Assembly (NCBI RefSeq): GCF_017873565.1
Contig: NZ_JAGGKH010000007.1
Span: 124,001 to 188,000, forward strand
Direction: 5' to 3'
From: Lederbergia galactosidilytica
Lineage (GTDB): Bacteria; Bacillota; Bacilli; Bacillales; Bacillaceae_C
Length of the DNA stretch: 64,000 nucleotides
The notes beneath the pieces were generated by a model. It had not been told where the DNA came from. It was given only the letters and a program-made list of their open reading frames with translations, and ran no database searches. Of this stretch, positions 1 to 9,114 are shown piece by piece. A program made the position numbers and the translations under genes. How positions within the stretch are numbered: the first letter of the stretch is position 1; the number at the start of each line of letters is the position of its first letter.

Positions 1-300
1 AGCTATCTTTCAGGAATAGACCGGCTTGTCAAAACTTTTTATAAGAAAAGCGGAAGCGACTGTTCAGTGACGTACAAATTTAAAGACTTCTGACGAGATA
101 AAGGAAACACGGCGACAAAGGAGCCAATGTTGACTTATCGCAGGAAGAAGGCGTAAATTTGCTAGTCGCTAGGCGCTGGAGCTGGACAAAAAAAAAGCGG
201 AAGCGACTGTTCAGTGACGTACAAATTTAAAGACTTTCGAGCTGATAAGAAAACATAATGAAGCAATGTTTCAGCATCCTTTTATCATTGGAAGAGTGTA
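1..300. repeat. Intergenic dispersed repeats, two tandem partial copies
   Basis: No gene is visible in the first 430 bases. A block starting GCGGAAGCGACTGTTCAGTG occurs at about 50-90 and again at about 197-236 as near-identical direct repeats. The first copy continues to about 188, ending in the motif TTGCTAGTCGCTAGGCGCTG. The same start and end motifs flank a longer composite repeat at 57501-57878. This is a dispersed intergenic repeat family that does not encode protein. Confidence 0.75.
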
Positions 301-430
301 AACCCTCTAGGCGCATGAGGTGATAAATGGTAGCGCCTGCCTGAATGAAAAATAGCTAAAAGCTCGCATTTCTGGCATTATACTTTTTTGCCCAACATCC
401 TTCCTATTACAAAAACGGAAGTATTAGAAA

Positions 431-479
431 AAAGAAGAAGCTTCCAAAAAAGTCAGTTGATTGACCGTTTTTGGAAGCT
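431..479 (-). terminator. Rho-independent terminator of racE
   Basis: A 12-bp perfect stem (AGCTTCCAAAAA at 439-450 pairing with 468-479) lies just beyond the racE stop codon. Read on the minus strand it is followed by a T-rich tract (revcomp of 421-438). Confidence 0.8.
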
Positions 480-484
480 CTAGT

Positions 485-1306
485 TTAGTTTCCTAATAGA
501 TACTCATGATTTCTAAGATTTACAAATTCAATATGTAAATCATCTATTTGCAACCAGTCTGAAGCAATTCGTCTAAAAATAGATTGTGACCCAGTTGTAA
601 AAAAGCGATGTTTTGGAACGGCTAAAGATGGGTTTAACCAACCATTAAAATCAAGAATCGTGCTTACCTCTTGAGCAGTCTCTTCACCGGAACTAATCAC
701 TTTTACTTTAGGCCCCATTTCTTGTTGAATTAATGGTCCAAGCAAAGGATAATGAGTACACCCAAGCACAATTGTATCGAGACCTTTTCCTTTTATTGGA
801 ATCAGTGTCTCGGCAACAACTTTTTTTGCGACTGCACTTTGATATTCAAAACTTTCAACAAGCGGAACAAATTTAGGACAAGCTAATTGTTCAACTTCTA
901 TTTGCTGATTAATCATTTTTAATTCATGAACGTATGCTTGGCTTTTGATCGTCCCTATCGTGCCTAAAATTCCAATTTTTCGATTTTCTGTTACCTTTAA
1001 TGCCGCTCTTGCACCAGGAGCAATAACTCCTACAACTGGAATATCTAAAGTTTCACGCAGCTCCTTTAATACAACAGCAGTAGCCGTATTACAAGCAATA
1101 ACAAGCATTTTAATTTGCCGTTCCACTAAAAATCCAGCCATTTGCAAAGTAAATCGTCTAACTTCCTCTTCTGGTCTCGGTCCATAGGGGCAACGAGCTG
1201 TATCCCCTACATAATAAATAATTTCGTTAGGCATTTGCCGCATAATTTCTTTAGCTACGGTTAATCCGCCTACTCCTGAATCAATGACACCTATTGCATG
1301 TTCCAA
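485..1306 (-). CDS. racE: Glutamate racemase
   Basis: This enzyme interconverts L- and D-glutamate, supplying D-Glu for peptidoglycan (and poly-gamma-glutamate in some Bacillus) in the cytoplasm. The 273-aa length is normal for MurI/RacE. The N-terminal [10 protein letters not shown] motif, the first catalytic cysteine in VIACNTATA (about residue 72) and the second in LGCTHYPLL (about residue 184) are all present, so it should be active. It lies downstream of a MarR-type gene on the same strand, as racE does beside ysmB in B. subtilis. A strong hairpin terminator follows the stop codon. Confidence 0.96.
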   Translation of the reverse strand: MEHAIGVIDSGVGGLTVAKEIMRQMPNEIIYYVGDTARCPYGPRPEEEVRRFTLQMAGFLVERQIKMLVIACNTATAVVLKELRETLDIPVVGVIAPGARAALKVTENRKIGILGTIGTIKSQAYVHELKMINQQIEVEQLACPKFVPLVESFEYQSAVAKKVVAETLIPIKGKGLDTIVLGCTHYPLLGPLIQQEMGPKVKVISSGEETAQEVSTILDFNGWLNPSLAVPKHRFFTTGSQSIFRRIASDWLQIDDLHIEFVNLRNHEYLLGN

Positions 1307-1412
1307 CTTTCCCGCCTCTTGTCTATCTAGTTTCGTTGCTATTATGAAATGAGCTTAATCTTAATTCAATAATATTACTTCATCCATGAGCAACTAATTT
1401 CATTTCTTTTTT

Positions 1413-1862
1413 TCACTTCATATCTCGATGTAATCGGGCTAAGTATCCCTTTAAATTCACGACGTCTTGATCAGAAAAATCAGTTAAAACTTCTTGCAAA
1501 TAGTTTTGTCTTCTTTTGATCACTTCTGCAATGATGTTTTCTCCCTTTTCTAATAAATGAATTCTTACAACTCGTCGATCCTTAGGATCTCTAACTCTCA
1601 TCACAAGTTCCTTTTTTTCCATTCTATCAATTAAATCCGTAGTTGTGCTACAGGCTAGATACATTTTATTTGAAAGCTCACCGATGGTCATATCTCCTTG
1701 CTCCACCAGCCATTGTAATGCAATAAATTGAGGTGGTGTAATAGAGTAATCTGTCAATATCACGCGGCCTTTTTGTTTAATAATCGCAGAAATATAGCGA
1801 AGATCTTTTTCTAGCTCTGCAATAACTTCTTCATCTCGCCGCAGGAGTTCATTATTAATCAT
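1413..1862 (-). CDS. MarR-family transcriptional regulator (YsmB-like)
   Basis: A 149-aa winged-helix protein with the MarR layout: an N-terminal dimerisation helix, a recognition region around ELSNKMYLACSTTTDLIDRM and the beta-wing motif RDPKDRRVVRIHLLEKG. Its ligand and targets are not evident. I chose the ATG at 1862 because AAGGAG lies 13 nt upstream; a longer frame reaching 1907 has no ribosome-binding site. Its place directly upstream of racE matches ysmB in B. subtilis. In that species gerE would lie close by, but here gerE is about 30 kb away. Confidence 0.88.
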   Translation of the reverse strand: MINNELLRRDEEVIAELEKDLRYISAIIKQKGRVILTDYSITPPQFIALQWLVEQGDMTIGELSNKMYLACSTTTDLIDRMEKKELVMRVRDPKDRRVVRIHLLEKGENIIAEVIKRRQNYLQEVLTDFSDQDVVNLKGYLARLHRDMK

Positions 1863-2310
1863 AATAGGTAAGCAACTCCTTCCATCCTTTTTCCGATCCA
1901 TAAACATTTAGCAATTAAAGTAGTAATAAAATGAAACTTCAATGAGTGGCAGTTCTTTTATCCCCACTGACAATTTCAGGATTTTCGCAAATTTTTGAAG
2001 GGGCCATATACCAGTTAATGAGAGATAAAATGATGTTTCACTATATTGCATTGTCTCTTTTTTTTCAAGAAATATCAAGATATTTTTTAATGTGGGCTAG
2101 CATAGATCGAAATATCAGGAGTGTTTAACCAATAGACTGATAAGTCTGATGAGGTATAAATGAATAGTTTTGCAGAAATCACGGTTTTTAAGCAGGAAGA
2201 CTTTAAGTAAAAATATGGGCTAATTACGGCATTTTTAATGACAGAAAAAAGGTTGACTGGGGAAAATAGAAACATTAAGGATTTGTAAATTGCTTCTATT
2301 ATTCTAAAAT
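1863..2310. other. Intergenic stretch with no recognised feature
   Basis: About 450 AT-rich bases lie between the divergently transcribed MarR gene and the queT leader. Short open frames on both strands (about 60 codons) lack ribosome-binding sites and resemble no family. Promoters for the MarR gene must lie here but no unambiguous one stands out. Confidence 0.4.
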
Positions 2311-2317
2311 ATGGAAT

Positions 2318-2346
2318 TTAATTTTATACCTCAAATTGTGTATAAT
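2318..2346 (+). promoter_or_regulatory. Candidate SigA promoter of queT
   Basis: A perfect -10 TATAAT lies at 2341-2346. A weak -35 (TTAATT) sits 17 bp upstream at 2318-2323. It is placed correctly to transcribe the preQ1 riboswitch and queT. Confidence 0.5.
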
Positions 2347-2380
2347 GGACACTTAAGACTCTAGAATTATATGAGTCAAG

Positions 2381-2420
2381 AGGACGTGGTTCGAAACCAT
2401 CCCACGATAAAAAACTAAGG
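2381..2420 (+). promoter_or_regulatory. preQ1-I riboswitch controlling queT
   Basis: The P1 stem CGTGG (2385-2389) pairs with CCACG (2402-2406) around a 12-nt loop with the C-rich end ACCATC. It is followed by the A-rich tail ATAAAAAACTAAGG (2407-2420), which is characteristic of class I preQ1 aptamers. The tail runs into the purine-rich ribosome-binding site, so ligand-dependent pseudoknot formation would hide the Shine-Dalgarno region. This implies translational repression of the downstream transporter when preQ1 is plentiful. Confidence 0.92.
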
Positions 2421-2432
2421 GGAGAATGAATT

Positions 2433-2921
2433 ATGAAAACTAAAACATTGGTGATCAACAGTATTGTTGGTGCACTTTATATTGCAGTGACTGCTTTAAT
2501 CCATCCATTTGGATTTACAAACATCCAGTTTCGTTTATCTGAAATATTTAACCATCTAGTAATATTTAATAAGAAATACATCTTTGGCGTTGGTATCGGT
2601 GTATTTTTAGCCAATTTATTTTTCTCAGAACTGGGACTATATGATCTTATTTTCGGTGTGGGTCAATCTATTATTGCCCTGTCGATTACAATCTTTTCAG
2701 GTAAATTTATTAAAGGCATTTGGAAAAGAATGATTTTTAATACATTTATTTTTAGCTTTACTATGTTTATCATTGCGATTGAATTAACTTTAGCTCTTGG
2801 TTTTCCATTTTGGTTTACTTGGATTACATTGGCAATTAGTGAATTTGTTGTAATGCTTATCGGGGCACCACTTATAATTGAGCTGAATAAGAGAATCAAG
2901 TTTGATAAATTGCTTTCTTAA
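2433..2921 (+). CDS. queT: Queuosine precursor transporter QueT
   Basis: A 162-aa integral membrane protein with about five hydrophobic segments, matching the QueT (DUF988) family of ECF-transporter substrate-binding subunits for queuosine precursors. The conserved N-terminal region (AVTALIHPFGFTNIQFRLSE) is typical. The preQ1 riboswitch immediately upstream independently supports preQ1 or preQ0 uptake as the function. The ribosome-binding site AAGGGGAG is part of the riboswitch tail. An inverted-repeat element begins two bases after the stop codon. Confidence 0.94.
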   Translation: MKTKTLVINSIVGALYIAVTALIHPFGFTNIQFRLSEIFNHLVIFNKKYIFGVGIGVFLANLFFSELGLYDLIFGVGQSIIALSITIFSGKFIKGIWKRMIFNTFIFSFTMFIIAIELTLALGFPFWFTWITLAISEFVVMLIGAPLIIELNKRIKFDKLLS

Positions 2922-2922
2922 A

Positions 2923-3265
2923 TTGAGGCTGGGACAAAGGTTTTTTTCATTAAAGAAAAACCGAACTACTAAGTGCATATAACCCGCTCCGGAAATATAC
3001 TTCGCTTTCGCAGGCGGCAGGTGATTCTTCAGGCCTACAGGATGTAGGTTACGAAGGCGGTTGCGCCACTTAGCCTTTGATCCTCATTTGCACTGCGGAT
3101 CTCACCGATACCTTTCGACGAACGCGATGTTCTAGTGTGGGCATTGGTCACAGGACGTGCCCGTCACTAGCCGACTTCCCGCAGGAATCTTCATATATTA
3201 CCCGTGCTATGGTTGTGCACCGTTCTCCTTTGATGCTGAACATTTTAATTCTGTCCCAGTCTCAA
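2923..3265. repeat. Inverted-repeat-bounded intergenic element (MITE-like)
   Basis: The ends TTGAGGCTGGGACA (2923-2936) and TGTCCCAGTCTCAA (3252-3265) are inverted repeats with one mismatch. The interior is visibly richer in G+C than its surroundings. An internal module at about 3031-3083 recurs in the opposite orientation at about 57548-57613. No credible protein is encoded; the short open frame inside it has no ribosome-binding site. The element fills the space between queT and the sugar island. Confidence 0.75.
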
Positions 3266-3387
3266 TTATCTCTCATCACCAGTTCCAAAGAAGCAAATCG
3301 CTATTATCTTGCCGCCTTTTTAAAGAATAGGAAATGACTGTTAGAAACTATTTTTATATGATAAGGAAGATCGTGATTGCTATCCTC

Positions 3388-4527
3388 TTAGTAGGCCTGA
3401 TCGATCGGGATGGCTTGTCCATCCCATACTTTTTTCGCTGTCCAATCTGCTTGGCCGTTCCAAAATGGGTCAGTTGCTTGTAAACCAAGTGGCAGGAAGA
3501 CAGTAGAACACAAATAAAGACTACCTGTTGAAATATATCCTTCTCCCAACTCTGGCTGATGGCCGCAAAGACCAATCTGTAACCATCCTTCCCTATCAAA
3601 TGTACCGCCCATTTCCATGACTCTACGGATAACTGCCGTGAGAGCGCATCTTACTTGCGTAGGTGAAAGATCATGAGGAAGACTTTGCTGCAATGCCATC
3701 TGGGCTAGATGGTGAAAGGCACCAAAACGGTATGCAATCGACCTGCCGATAACTGGAAAAGTCCCTTCAGGAGAGATACTCCTTTCTAAAATGCCGGCAA
3801 ACCTTTCGGCACGTTGCATAATTTTCGCCTTCATTTGTTGCCAATCTTCTGCTTGATGTCCAATCGTATTAATGATGTCGACCAACATGGGTTGGATGAC
3901 ATAACTATTATAATAATCGGCATGATACTCAGGACCATCACCATATATGCCATCTCCTAAATACCATTGCTCATGTTGTTTTAATGCATAATCAACGCGC
4001 ATAGGATCCCATTCTTCACCAAGCTTATAGAAAGTCACTTCTATCATGGCCGAAAATAACAGCCAATTACTAAAAAATGGTTTACGGGAACGAGTTTGTT
4101 TTAGCGCTGTAATGATATTTTTCCGAACCTTTTCTGGAAGCGTATGAAATAATTGATGTGGAGCTCGAATGATTGCGTGAGCAAGAAATGCTGCATCAAC
4201 AATTGGTTGGTGTCCCTTTGAAAAATTCATATAATCTGGAGATTGAGGATCAGTTGCTGCATCCATTCCCTTTTGCACAAGCTTGATATATTGTTTCCGC
4301 AGTCTCCCTTCCTCACCAGTCTCTGGCCCAGTTTCCAACCATGGTGCCATTCCACATATCAATCTAGCAAATGCTTCTAAATAAGTATATTCATGTCGAT
4401 CAGACAGTTTTCCTTCAATGGGCATCTTTTCTTTTAATTGTTGATTTGCTAATGAATGAAGGACAGGCTCAGCTATTTGAAGCATTTTATCTATCCAATA
4501 ATTTCGATCTGTAATTGACTGACCCAT
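3388..4527 (-). CDS. DUF2264 domain-containing protein
   Basis: A 379-aa soluble protein covering most of the DUF2264 family, whose members are alpha-helical (alpha/alpha-toroid-like) and usually sit in polysaccharide or sugar utilisation loci. Conserved stretches include RHEYTYLEAFARLICGMAPW near the N-terminus and GDGIYGDGPEYHADYYNSYV in the middle. The activity of the family is not firmly established; a lyase- or hydrolase-like role on a glycan fragment is an inference from context. It is the last gene of a run beginning at 8745, following the dehydrogenase by 18 bp. The start is supported by AAGGAGAG upstream. Confidence 0.85.
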   Translation of the reverse strand: MGQSITDRNYWIDKMLQIAEPVLHSLANQQLKEKMPIEGKLSDRHEYTYLEAFARLICGMAPWLETGPETGEEGRLRKQYIKLVQKGMDAATDPQSPDYMNFSKGHQPIVDAAFLAHAIIRAPHQLFHTLPEKVRKNIITALKQTRSRKPFFSNWLLFSAMIEVTFYKLGEEWDPMRVDYALKQHEQWYLGDGIYGDGPEYHADYYNSYVIQPMLVDIINTIGHQAEDWQQMKAKIMQRAERFAGILERSISPEGTFPVIGRSIAYRFGAFHHLAQMALQQSLPHDLSPTQVRCALTAVIRRVMEMGGTFDREGWLQIGLCGHQPELGEGYISTGSLYLCSTVFLPLGLQATDPFWNGQADWTAKKVWDGQAIPIDQAY

Positions 4528-4545
4528 TTATTTTTTCTCTCCTTA

Positions 4546-5529
4546 TTACGCCATAATTTTAGATCTTTCTTCTGTTACCAGCCATTTTAATTCCTTCCCA
4601 TCAAGGAATCGTTTTAATTCCGCCAACATATAAGCACCCATTCGCTGACATTCATTTGCCATTGAGCCACCAATATGAGGAGTTAAAATAACATTCTCTA
4701 ACTCATAAAGTGGAGAGTCTGCTACAGGGGGTTCTGGATAAGTGACATCTAATATTGCATAAAGATCAGGACGCCTTTTCAATACATCTATCATCTCATC
4801 TTCTCGTACAATCGCTCCACGCGAAGTATTAATAAAGGTTGCATTTTCTTTCATTGAAGTAAAATGTTCACCAGTAATAAGGCCTTCCGTTTCTTTCAAC
4901 CATGGAGTATGCATGGACACAACATCAGAGCGTTGGAAAACCTCCTGTAAACTACATAATTCAACATTAAGCTTTCTTGCATCCTCATCTGAAACATATG
5001 GGTCATAAGCAATCAATTTCACATCAAATGCTTGCAGCTTTTCACACAAGCTTTTCCCGATCATCCCTAACGATACAATACCAACTGTCGATCCATAGGC
5101 CCCTGGTACATCTGTCTTCGTGATTAAGTTTTTCTCCTTTTTTGTTTGTAAAACATAATGCCAGCCGCGCTTTAAGGAGAATAAAATCTGTGATAAAGCG
5201 TATTCGACAACCGGAACACCATTCGCGGCATAGGCACTTGTCATTTTAATATCACGTTTCCAAAATTCGTCTGTTATCATATATTTAATGGATCCTGCTC
5301 CATAAAAAATAGCTTTTAGATTTGGTGCAGCATTCAAAAATTCCTCATCTAATAACGGGCCACCCCACCCGGAAAAAATAATATCCACATGTTCAAGTAG
5401 AGATAAATTTTCACGAATTGTTTTTCTAGTTTGCGGTGGACCAGAAATATGAACATATTTCTTGATCTCCTCATATGTACTTCCGTAAATAAGTTCAACA
5501 TCATCTAGTATAAATAAACCTTGTAACAT
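4546..5529 (-). CDS. D-2-hydroxyacid dehydrogenase family protein
   Basis: An NAD(P)-dependent dehydrogenase of the D-isomer-specific 2-hydroxyacid (phosphoglycerate dehydrogenase-like) family, 327 aa from the preferred start. The Rossmann glycine motif VGIVSLGMIG, the catalytic arginine in NTSRGAIV, the glutamate region DVTYPEPP and the histidine in LTPHIGG are all visible. The ATG at 5529 is chosen because AGGGG lies 5 nt upstream; a 20-residue upstream extension looks non-coding. It sits inside a sugar catabolic run, so it may act on a sugar-acid intermediate, but the substrate is unknown. Confidence 0.9.
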   Translation of the reverse strand: MLQGLFILDDVELIYGSTYEEIKKYVHISGPPQTRKTIRENLSLLEHVDIIFSGWGGPLLDEEFLNAAPNLKAIFYGAGSIKYMITDEFWKRDIKMTSAYAANGVPVVEYALSQILFSLKRGWHYVLQTKKEKNLITKTDVPGAYGSTVGIVSLGMIGKSLCEKLQAFDVKLIAYDPYVSDEDARKLNVELCSLQEVFQRSDVVSMHTPWLKETEGLITGEHFTSMKENATFINTSRGAIVREDEMIDVLKRRPDLYAILDVTYPEPPVADSPLYELENVILTPHIGGSMANECQRMGAYMLAELKRFLDGKELKWLVTEERSKIMA

Positions 5530-5592
5530 TTTATCCCCTGCTTTCAATGGAAATAGAAACAGGGAGAGAGGATTTCCCCTCACTCCCAAACA

Positions 5593-6414
5593 TTATACAT
5601 ATTGTAAATAACGTTCCTTCATCAAGGCTAGAACATCGTCCCCTGGCATATCCCAAATTTTTTGATTAAAGATTTCCACCTCTATCGGACCAGCATAGCC
5701 AGCTTTTTCAACTGCTAAGCGAATTGGTCGTAGATCAATGACACCATCTCCCATCATTCCTCGCCCCATTAATAAATCTGGTGTCGGAACAAGCCAATCT
5801 GAAACATGATAGCCTAAAATTCGACCTTCTGCCCGAGAAATTTGACGGTAAAGATCTGGGTCCCACCATACATGGAAAACATCAACAATTACTCCGACTT
5901 CATTAGGTGAATATTTTTCTGCCAAATCATTCGCATGCGCCAAAGATACAATGACAGATCTCTCTGCCGCATACATTGGATGGAGAGGCTCGATTCCGAG
6001 CTTGACTCCTCGCTCTTTCGCATAAGGTACAATTTTGTCAATTCCCTCTGCAACCATTTCACGTGCAGCGACAAGGTCTTTATCAGGTGCAGGACCACAT
6101 ACTAAAACAAGAGTTTCTGCTCCTAACTCGGCAGCTTCATCAATCGCTCTACGATTATCTTCAATTCTTTGGTCACGCTCAAGCTTTGTTGCTGCAGGAA
6201 ACATTCCGCCACGGCAAATACTTGAAACTTTTATCCCCGCATCTTGGATGATTTTCTTACTCTCTTTCAAACCAATTTCCTCAATTTTATGACGCCATAT
6301 AGCAATCCAAGGAACTTCCGCGCGAACACTTCCTTCAACAGCTCCTTTTAAACTCCAAGGATCTGTTGTAATTTGATTTAAACTTAGTCGATCAATATTT
6401 TGTAATGAACTCAT
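5593..6414 (-). CDS. Sugar phosphate isomerase/epimerase (TIM barrel)
   Basis: A 273-aa xylose-isomerase-like TIM barrel (AP endonuclease family 2). Candidate metal ligands are E in LGIEPLHPMYA, D and H in VIVDVFHVWWDPD, H in ILGYHVSDW and the terminal E in GPIEVEIFN. Such enzymes isomerise, epimerise or dehydrate sugars or keto-sugars. It lies 10 bp after the DUF993 gene and 3 bp before the end of the dehydrogenase frame, so the three genes are surely co-transcribed. It is one of four members of this family in the island. Confidence 0.9.
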   Translation of the reverse strand: MSSLQNIDRLSLNQITTDPWSLKGAVEGSVRAEVPWIAIWRHKIEEIGLKESKKIIQDAGIKVSSICRGGMFPAATKLERDQRIEDNRRAIDEAAELGAETLVLVCGPAPDKDLVAAREMVAEGIDKIVPYAKERGVKLGIEPLHPMYAAERSVIVSLAHANDLAEKYSPNEVGVIVDVFHVWWDPDLYRQISRAEGRILGYHVSDWLVPTPDLLMGRGMMGDGVIDLRPIRLAVEKAGYAGPIEVEIFNQKIWDMPGDDVLALMKERYLQYV

Positions 6415-6424
6415 ACTCTACCTC

Positions 6425-7585
6425 CTAAACAATCCCGGATAATTCCGTAACAAGTTTCATTCTTTTGACTGCTAAATCTGGATCTGTAAGTAAACCGGCC
6501 TGATCTGCCAATACAAACAGTTCGGATAAATGAATCAATGATCTTGACCCTTCTGCCCCACCTATCATTCTAAAGTGCGATTGATGTCCATTTAAATAAG
6601 CCATAAATACAATTCCTGTCTTATATGCATAGGTTGGTGCTTGGAAAATATGCCTTGATAAAGGGACAGTCTTTTCTAAAAGCTTATGATAGGTTTGTAA
6701 ATCCCCTTCATCTAATGTATGCAAGGCAGCAGAGGCAGCAGGAGCAATCGCATCAAATATACCTAATAAAGCATGACTATGCCCCAATTCATCTCCCTGA
6801 ATAAGACGCGCGTAATTAAAATCATCCCCAGTGTACATTTTTACCCCTTCTGGAAGCTTACGTCTCATTAAGATTTCCTTCTCTTCATCTAATAGAGATA
6901 TTTTAATCCCATCTACTTTGTCCGCATTTGCTTGAATAACTCGTAAGCATACATCCATTGCCTGATCCAAATCCGTATGTCCCCAGTAACCAGTTAAAGC
7001 AGGATCAAACATATCGCCGAGCCAGTGTAATATAACAGGTTTTGAAACCTTCTGTAATATATGGTTATAAACCCTTTCATAATCTTCCGGACCTTTGGCA
7101 CAAGCTGCTAGAGCTCGACTTGCCATTAAAATAATTTGGCCACCAGCTGATTCAACAAACTCACACTGTTCTTCATAAGCTTGGATGCAATTCTCGATTG
7201 TCACTTCTTTCCCGGGTAATAAATGATCCGTTCCAGCTCCACAGGCAATTCTTCCATTTACTGATTTTGCTTCGGCAACTGATCTTAAAATAAGTTCCTT
7301 CGCCATTTCCCAGTTTAATCCCATACCTCTCTGTGCTGTATCCATCGCCTCTGCAACCCCTAAGCCAAGGGACCATAAATGATGGCGATAGGCAAGTGTT
7401 CCTTCCCAATCGATTTGAGCATTATTCAATGGGTCAGTATTAGCAAATGGATCACTAACCACATGTGCTGCTGAAAAGGCTATTCTACTTTGAAATGGCC
7501 TATCAGGAATCACAAATGTCGACCCCTTGGAAGGTTTATACGTATATAAAGTGCCATCAGCTGTAGGTAATTGTATTGAAGCCAT
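6425..7585 (-). CDS. DUF993 family dihydrodipicolinate synthase-like protein
   Basis: A 386-aa protein of the DUF993 family, which is related to the DapA/N-acetylneuraminate lyase class I aldolases and probably folds as a TIM barrel. Recognisable stretches are FSAAHVVSDPFANTDPLNNA near the N-terminus, a central VILHWLGDMFDPALTGYWGH and KVDGIKISLLDEEKE, whose lysine would match the Schiff-base position. Inference: a retro-aldol step that cleaves the product made by the neighbouring isomerases and oxidoreductase. The start has AAGGAGG upstream and lies 11 bp after the Gfo/Idh/MocA gene. Confidence 0.87.
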   Translation of the reverse strand: MASIQLPTADGTLYTYKPSKGSTFVIPDRPFQSRIAFSAAHVVSDPFANTDPLNNAQIDWEGTLAYRHHLWSLGLGVAEAMDTAQRGMGLNWEMAKELILRSVAEAKSVNGRIACGAGTDHLLPGKEVTIENCIQAYEEQCEFVESAGGQIILMASRALAACAKGPEDYERVYNHILQKVSKPVILHWLGDMFDPALTGYWGHTDLDQAMDVCLRVIQANADKVDGIKISLLDEEKEILMRRKLPEGVKMYTGDDFNYARLIQGDELGHSHALLGIFDAIAPAASAALHTLDEGDLQTYHKLLEKTVPLSRHIFQAPTYAYKTGIVFMAYLNGHQSHFRMIGGAEGSRSLIHLSELFVLADQAGLLTDPDLAVKRMKLVTELSGIV

Positions 7586-7596
7586 TTATATCCTCC

Positions 7597-8745
7597 TTAA
7601 ATTGATAATTCTGGAACATCAATCCAGCGTCTTTCCTCTGAAGATTTTAATCCTAGATCAGATAATTGGGTTCCTTTTGCTCCCTCTAACAAATCCCATG
7701 GAAACTCTTCATCTACAACAACATGCTTTAAAAATTGCTCCCATTGGATTTTAAAGGCATTTTCGAACTCTTGATTAGCGGGTACTTCCTCCCATTGCTC
7801 TAAGAAGTTAAATGGATTTTCGATATCTGGGTTCCAAACTGGTTTTGGCGTATTGACACGATGTTGTGACTTACAATCTCGCAATCCAGCAACTGCACTT
7901 CCTTCTGTTCCATCCACTTGGATTGTTAATAAATCATCTCGATTCACTCTAACTGCCCAAGACGAATTCACTTGTGCGACAATTCCTCCCTCAAGTTCAA
8001 AGGTCGCATAGGCCGCATCATCTGCCGTACATTCGTATTCTTTTCCCCCTTCATCAATTCTTTTAGGAATATGAGTCGTCGCATACGCAGATACTGCTGT
8101 GACATTGCCAAACAAGTTATCAAGAACATATCGCCAGTGCGCAAACATATCGACAACCATACCTCCACCATCTTCTTTACGATAATTCCAAGATGGGCGT
8201 TGAGCATCTTGCCAGTCTCCTTCAAACACCCAGTAACCGAATTCCATACGTACGGATAAAATTTTTCCAAAAAACCCAGAATCAATTAATCTCTTCAACT
8301 TCAATAATCCTGGTAAAAAGAGTTTATCTTGAACAACCCCGTTTTTAACTCCCGCTTCTTTTGCAAGCTTTGCCAGTTCCAGTGATCCTTCTAGACTTGT
8401 CGCTGTTGGCTTCTCACAATAAATATGTTTTCCTGCTGCAATTGCTTGTTTAATAGCTTCGGCTCTCCGAACTGTTGTTTGAGCGTCGAAATAAATAATA
8501 TCATTTGGATTAGCAAGACAGGCCTCCAAATCTGTACTCCATCGCTCGATATTATACTTGTCTGCAAGTGTTTTTAACTTTTCTTCGTTACGACCAACTA
8601 AAATCGGATCCGGCATAATTACGTCACCATTCGCTAGTTGCACTCCTCCTTGCTCGCGTATTGCGATAATAGAACGAATTAAATGTTGATTCGTGCCCAT
8701 TCTTCCCGTTACACCATTCATAATGATTCCAATATTATGCTTCAT
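7597..8745 (-). CDS. Gfo/Idh/MocA family oxidoreductase
   Basis: A 382-aa NAD(P)-dependent sugar dehydrogenase-like protein. The N-terminal nucleotide-binding fold begins IGIIMNGVTGRMG, a variant of the usual GxGxxG motif. The family hallmark EKP appears in YCEKPTATSLEGS (about residues 133-145), followed by a C-terminal GFO_IDH_MocA domain with a conserved HWRY segment. Homologues oxidise or reduce sugars such as inositol, glucose or 3-keto-glycosides. It heads the run 8745-3388, with GAGGATGG as ribosome-binding site. An imperfect catabolite-control site lies 35 bp upstream. Confidence 0.92.
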   Translation of the reverse strand: MKHNIGIIMNGVTGRMGTNQHLIRSIIAIREQGGVQLANGDVIMPDPILVGRNEEKLKTLADKYNIERWSTDLEACLANPNDIIYFDAQTTVRRAEAIKQAIAAGKHIYCEKPTATSLEGSLELAKLAKEAGVKNGVVQDKLFLPGLLKLKRLIDSGFFGKILSVRMEFGYWVFEGDWQDAQRPSWNYRKEDGGGMVVDMFAHWRYVLDNLFGNVTAVSAYATTHIPKRIDEGGKEYECTADDAAYATFELEGGIVAQVNSSWAVRVNRDDLLTIQVDGTEGSAVAGLRDCKSQHRVNTPKPVWNPDIENPFNFLEQWEEVPANQEFENAFKIQWEQFLKHVVVDEEFPWDLLEGAKGTQLSDLGLKSSEERRWIDVPELSI

Positions 8746-8779
8746 CTTAATCCCATCCTCTATGCTTTATTTACATATA

Positions 8780-8796
8780 GTTTAAACGTTTTCAAC
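8780..8796 (-). promoter_or_regulatory. Possible cre-like operator upstream of the Gfo/Idh/MocA operon
   Basis: Read on the minus strand, TTGAAAACGTTTAAA matches the catabolite-responsive consensus in its left half and CG centre but lacks the conserved C near the right end. Position just upstream of the operon start fits CcpA control. The rest of the 370-base divergent region (8746-9114) must hold promoters for both directions; I see no clearer element. Confidence 0.4.
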
Positions 8797-9114
8797 TCTC
8801 ACTTCTTATGAAATTAGGAAAAAGATTCTTAATTTCGGAACTGTTTTCACGCTAATATATGGTAAACTTAACAGTAGAATGACAGCGCTTTTAATAAGAA
8901 CAATTCAAAATTCGCCAATAGCCGATATTTGTAATTCCCGTTCGGCCAAAGTTCACAAGACTAATCCGTAAAGAATGCTAGATTACTTTACCTTTTGAAA
9001 TAGAGTGTTTTTAGTAATAATTCGCTGCTCTTCTGCTATATCGTGATTTTTACTGAACATTATCAACATCGTCTAAAATGATGTTACTTTTTAGCTATCC
9101 AAGGAGAGAAGAGT

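Noticed and set aside
1946-2275. Overlapping open frames of about 60 codons in both strands upstream of the queT leader
   Set aside because: No ribosome-binding sites, no family resemblance and low-complexity AT-rich composition.
3077-3337. 86-codon frame inside the inverted-repeat element
   Set aside because: It lies within a dispersed repeat, has no ribosome-binding site and covers the repeat end; not a gene.
8777-8800. True cre site upstream of the Gfo/Idh/MocA operon
   Set aside because: It fits only half of the consensus, so it is listed as a low-confidence site and not claimed as CcpA control.
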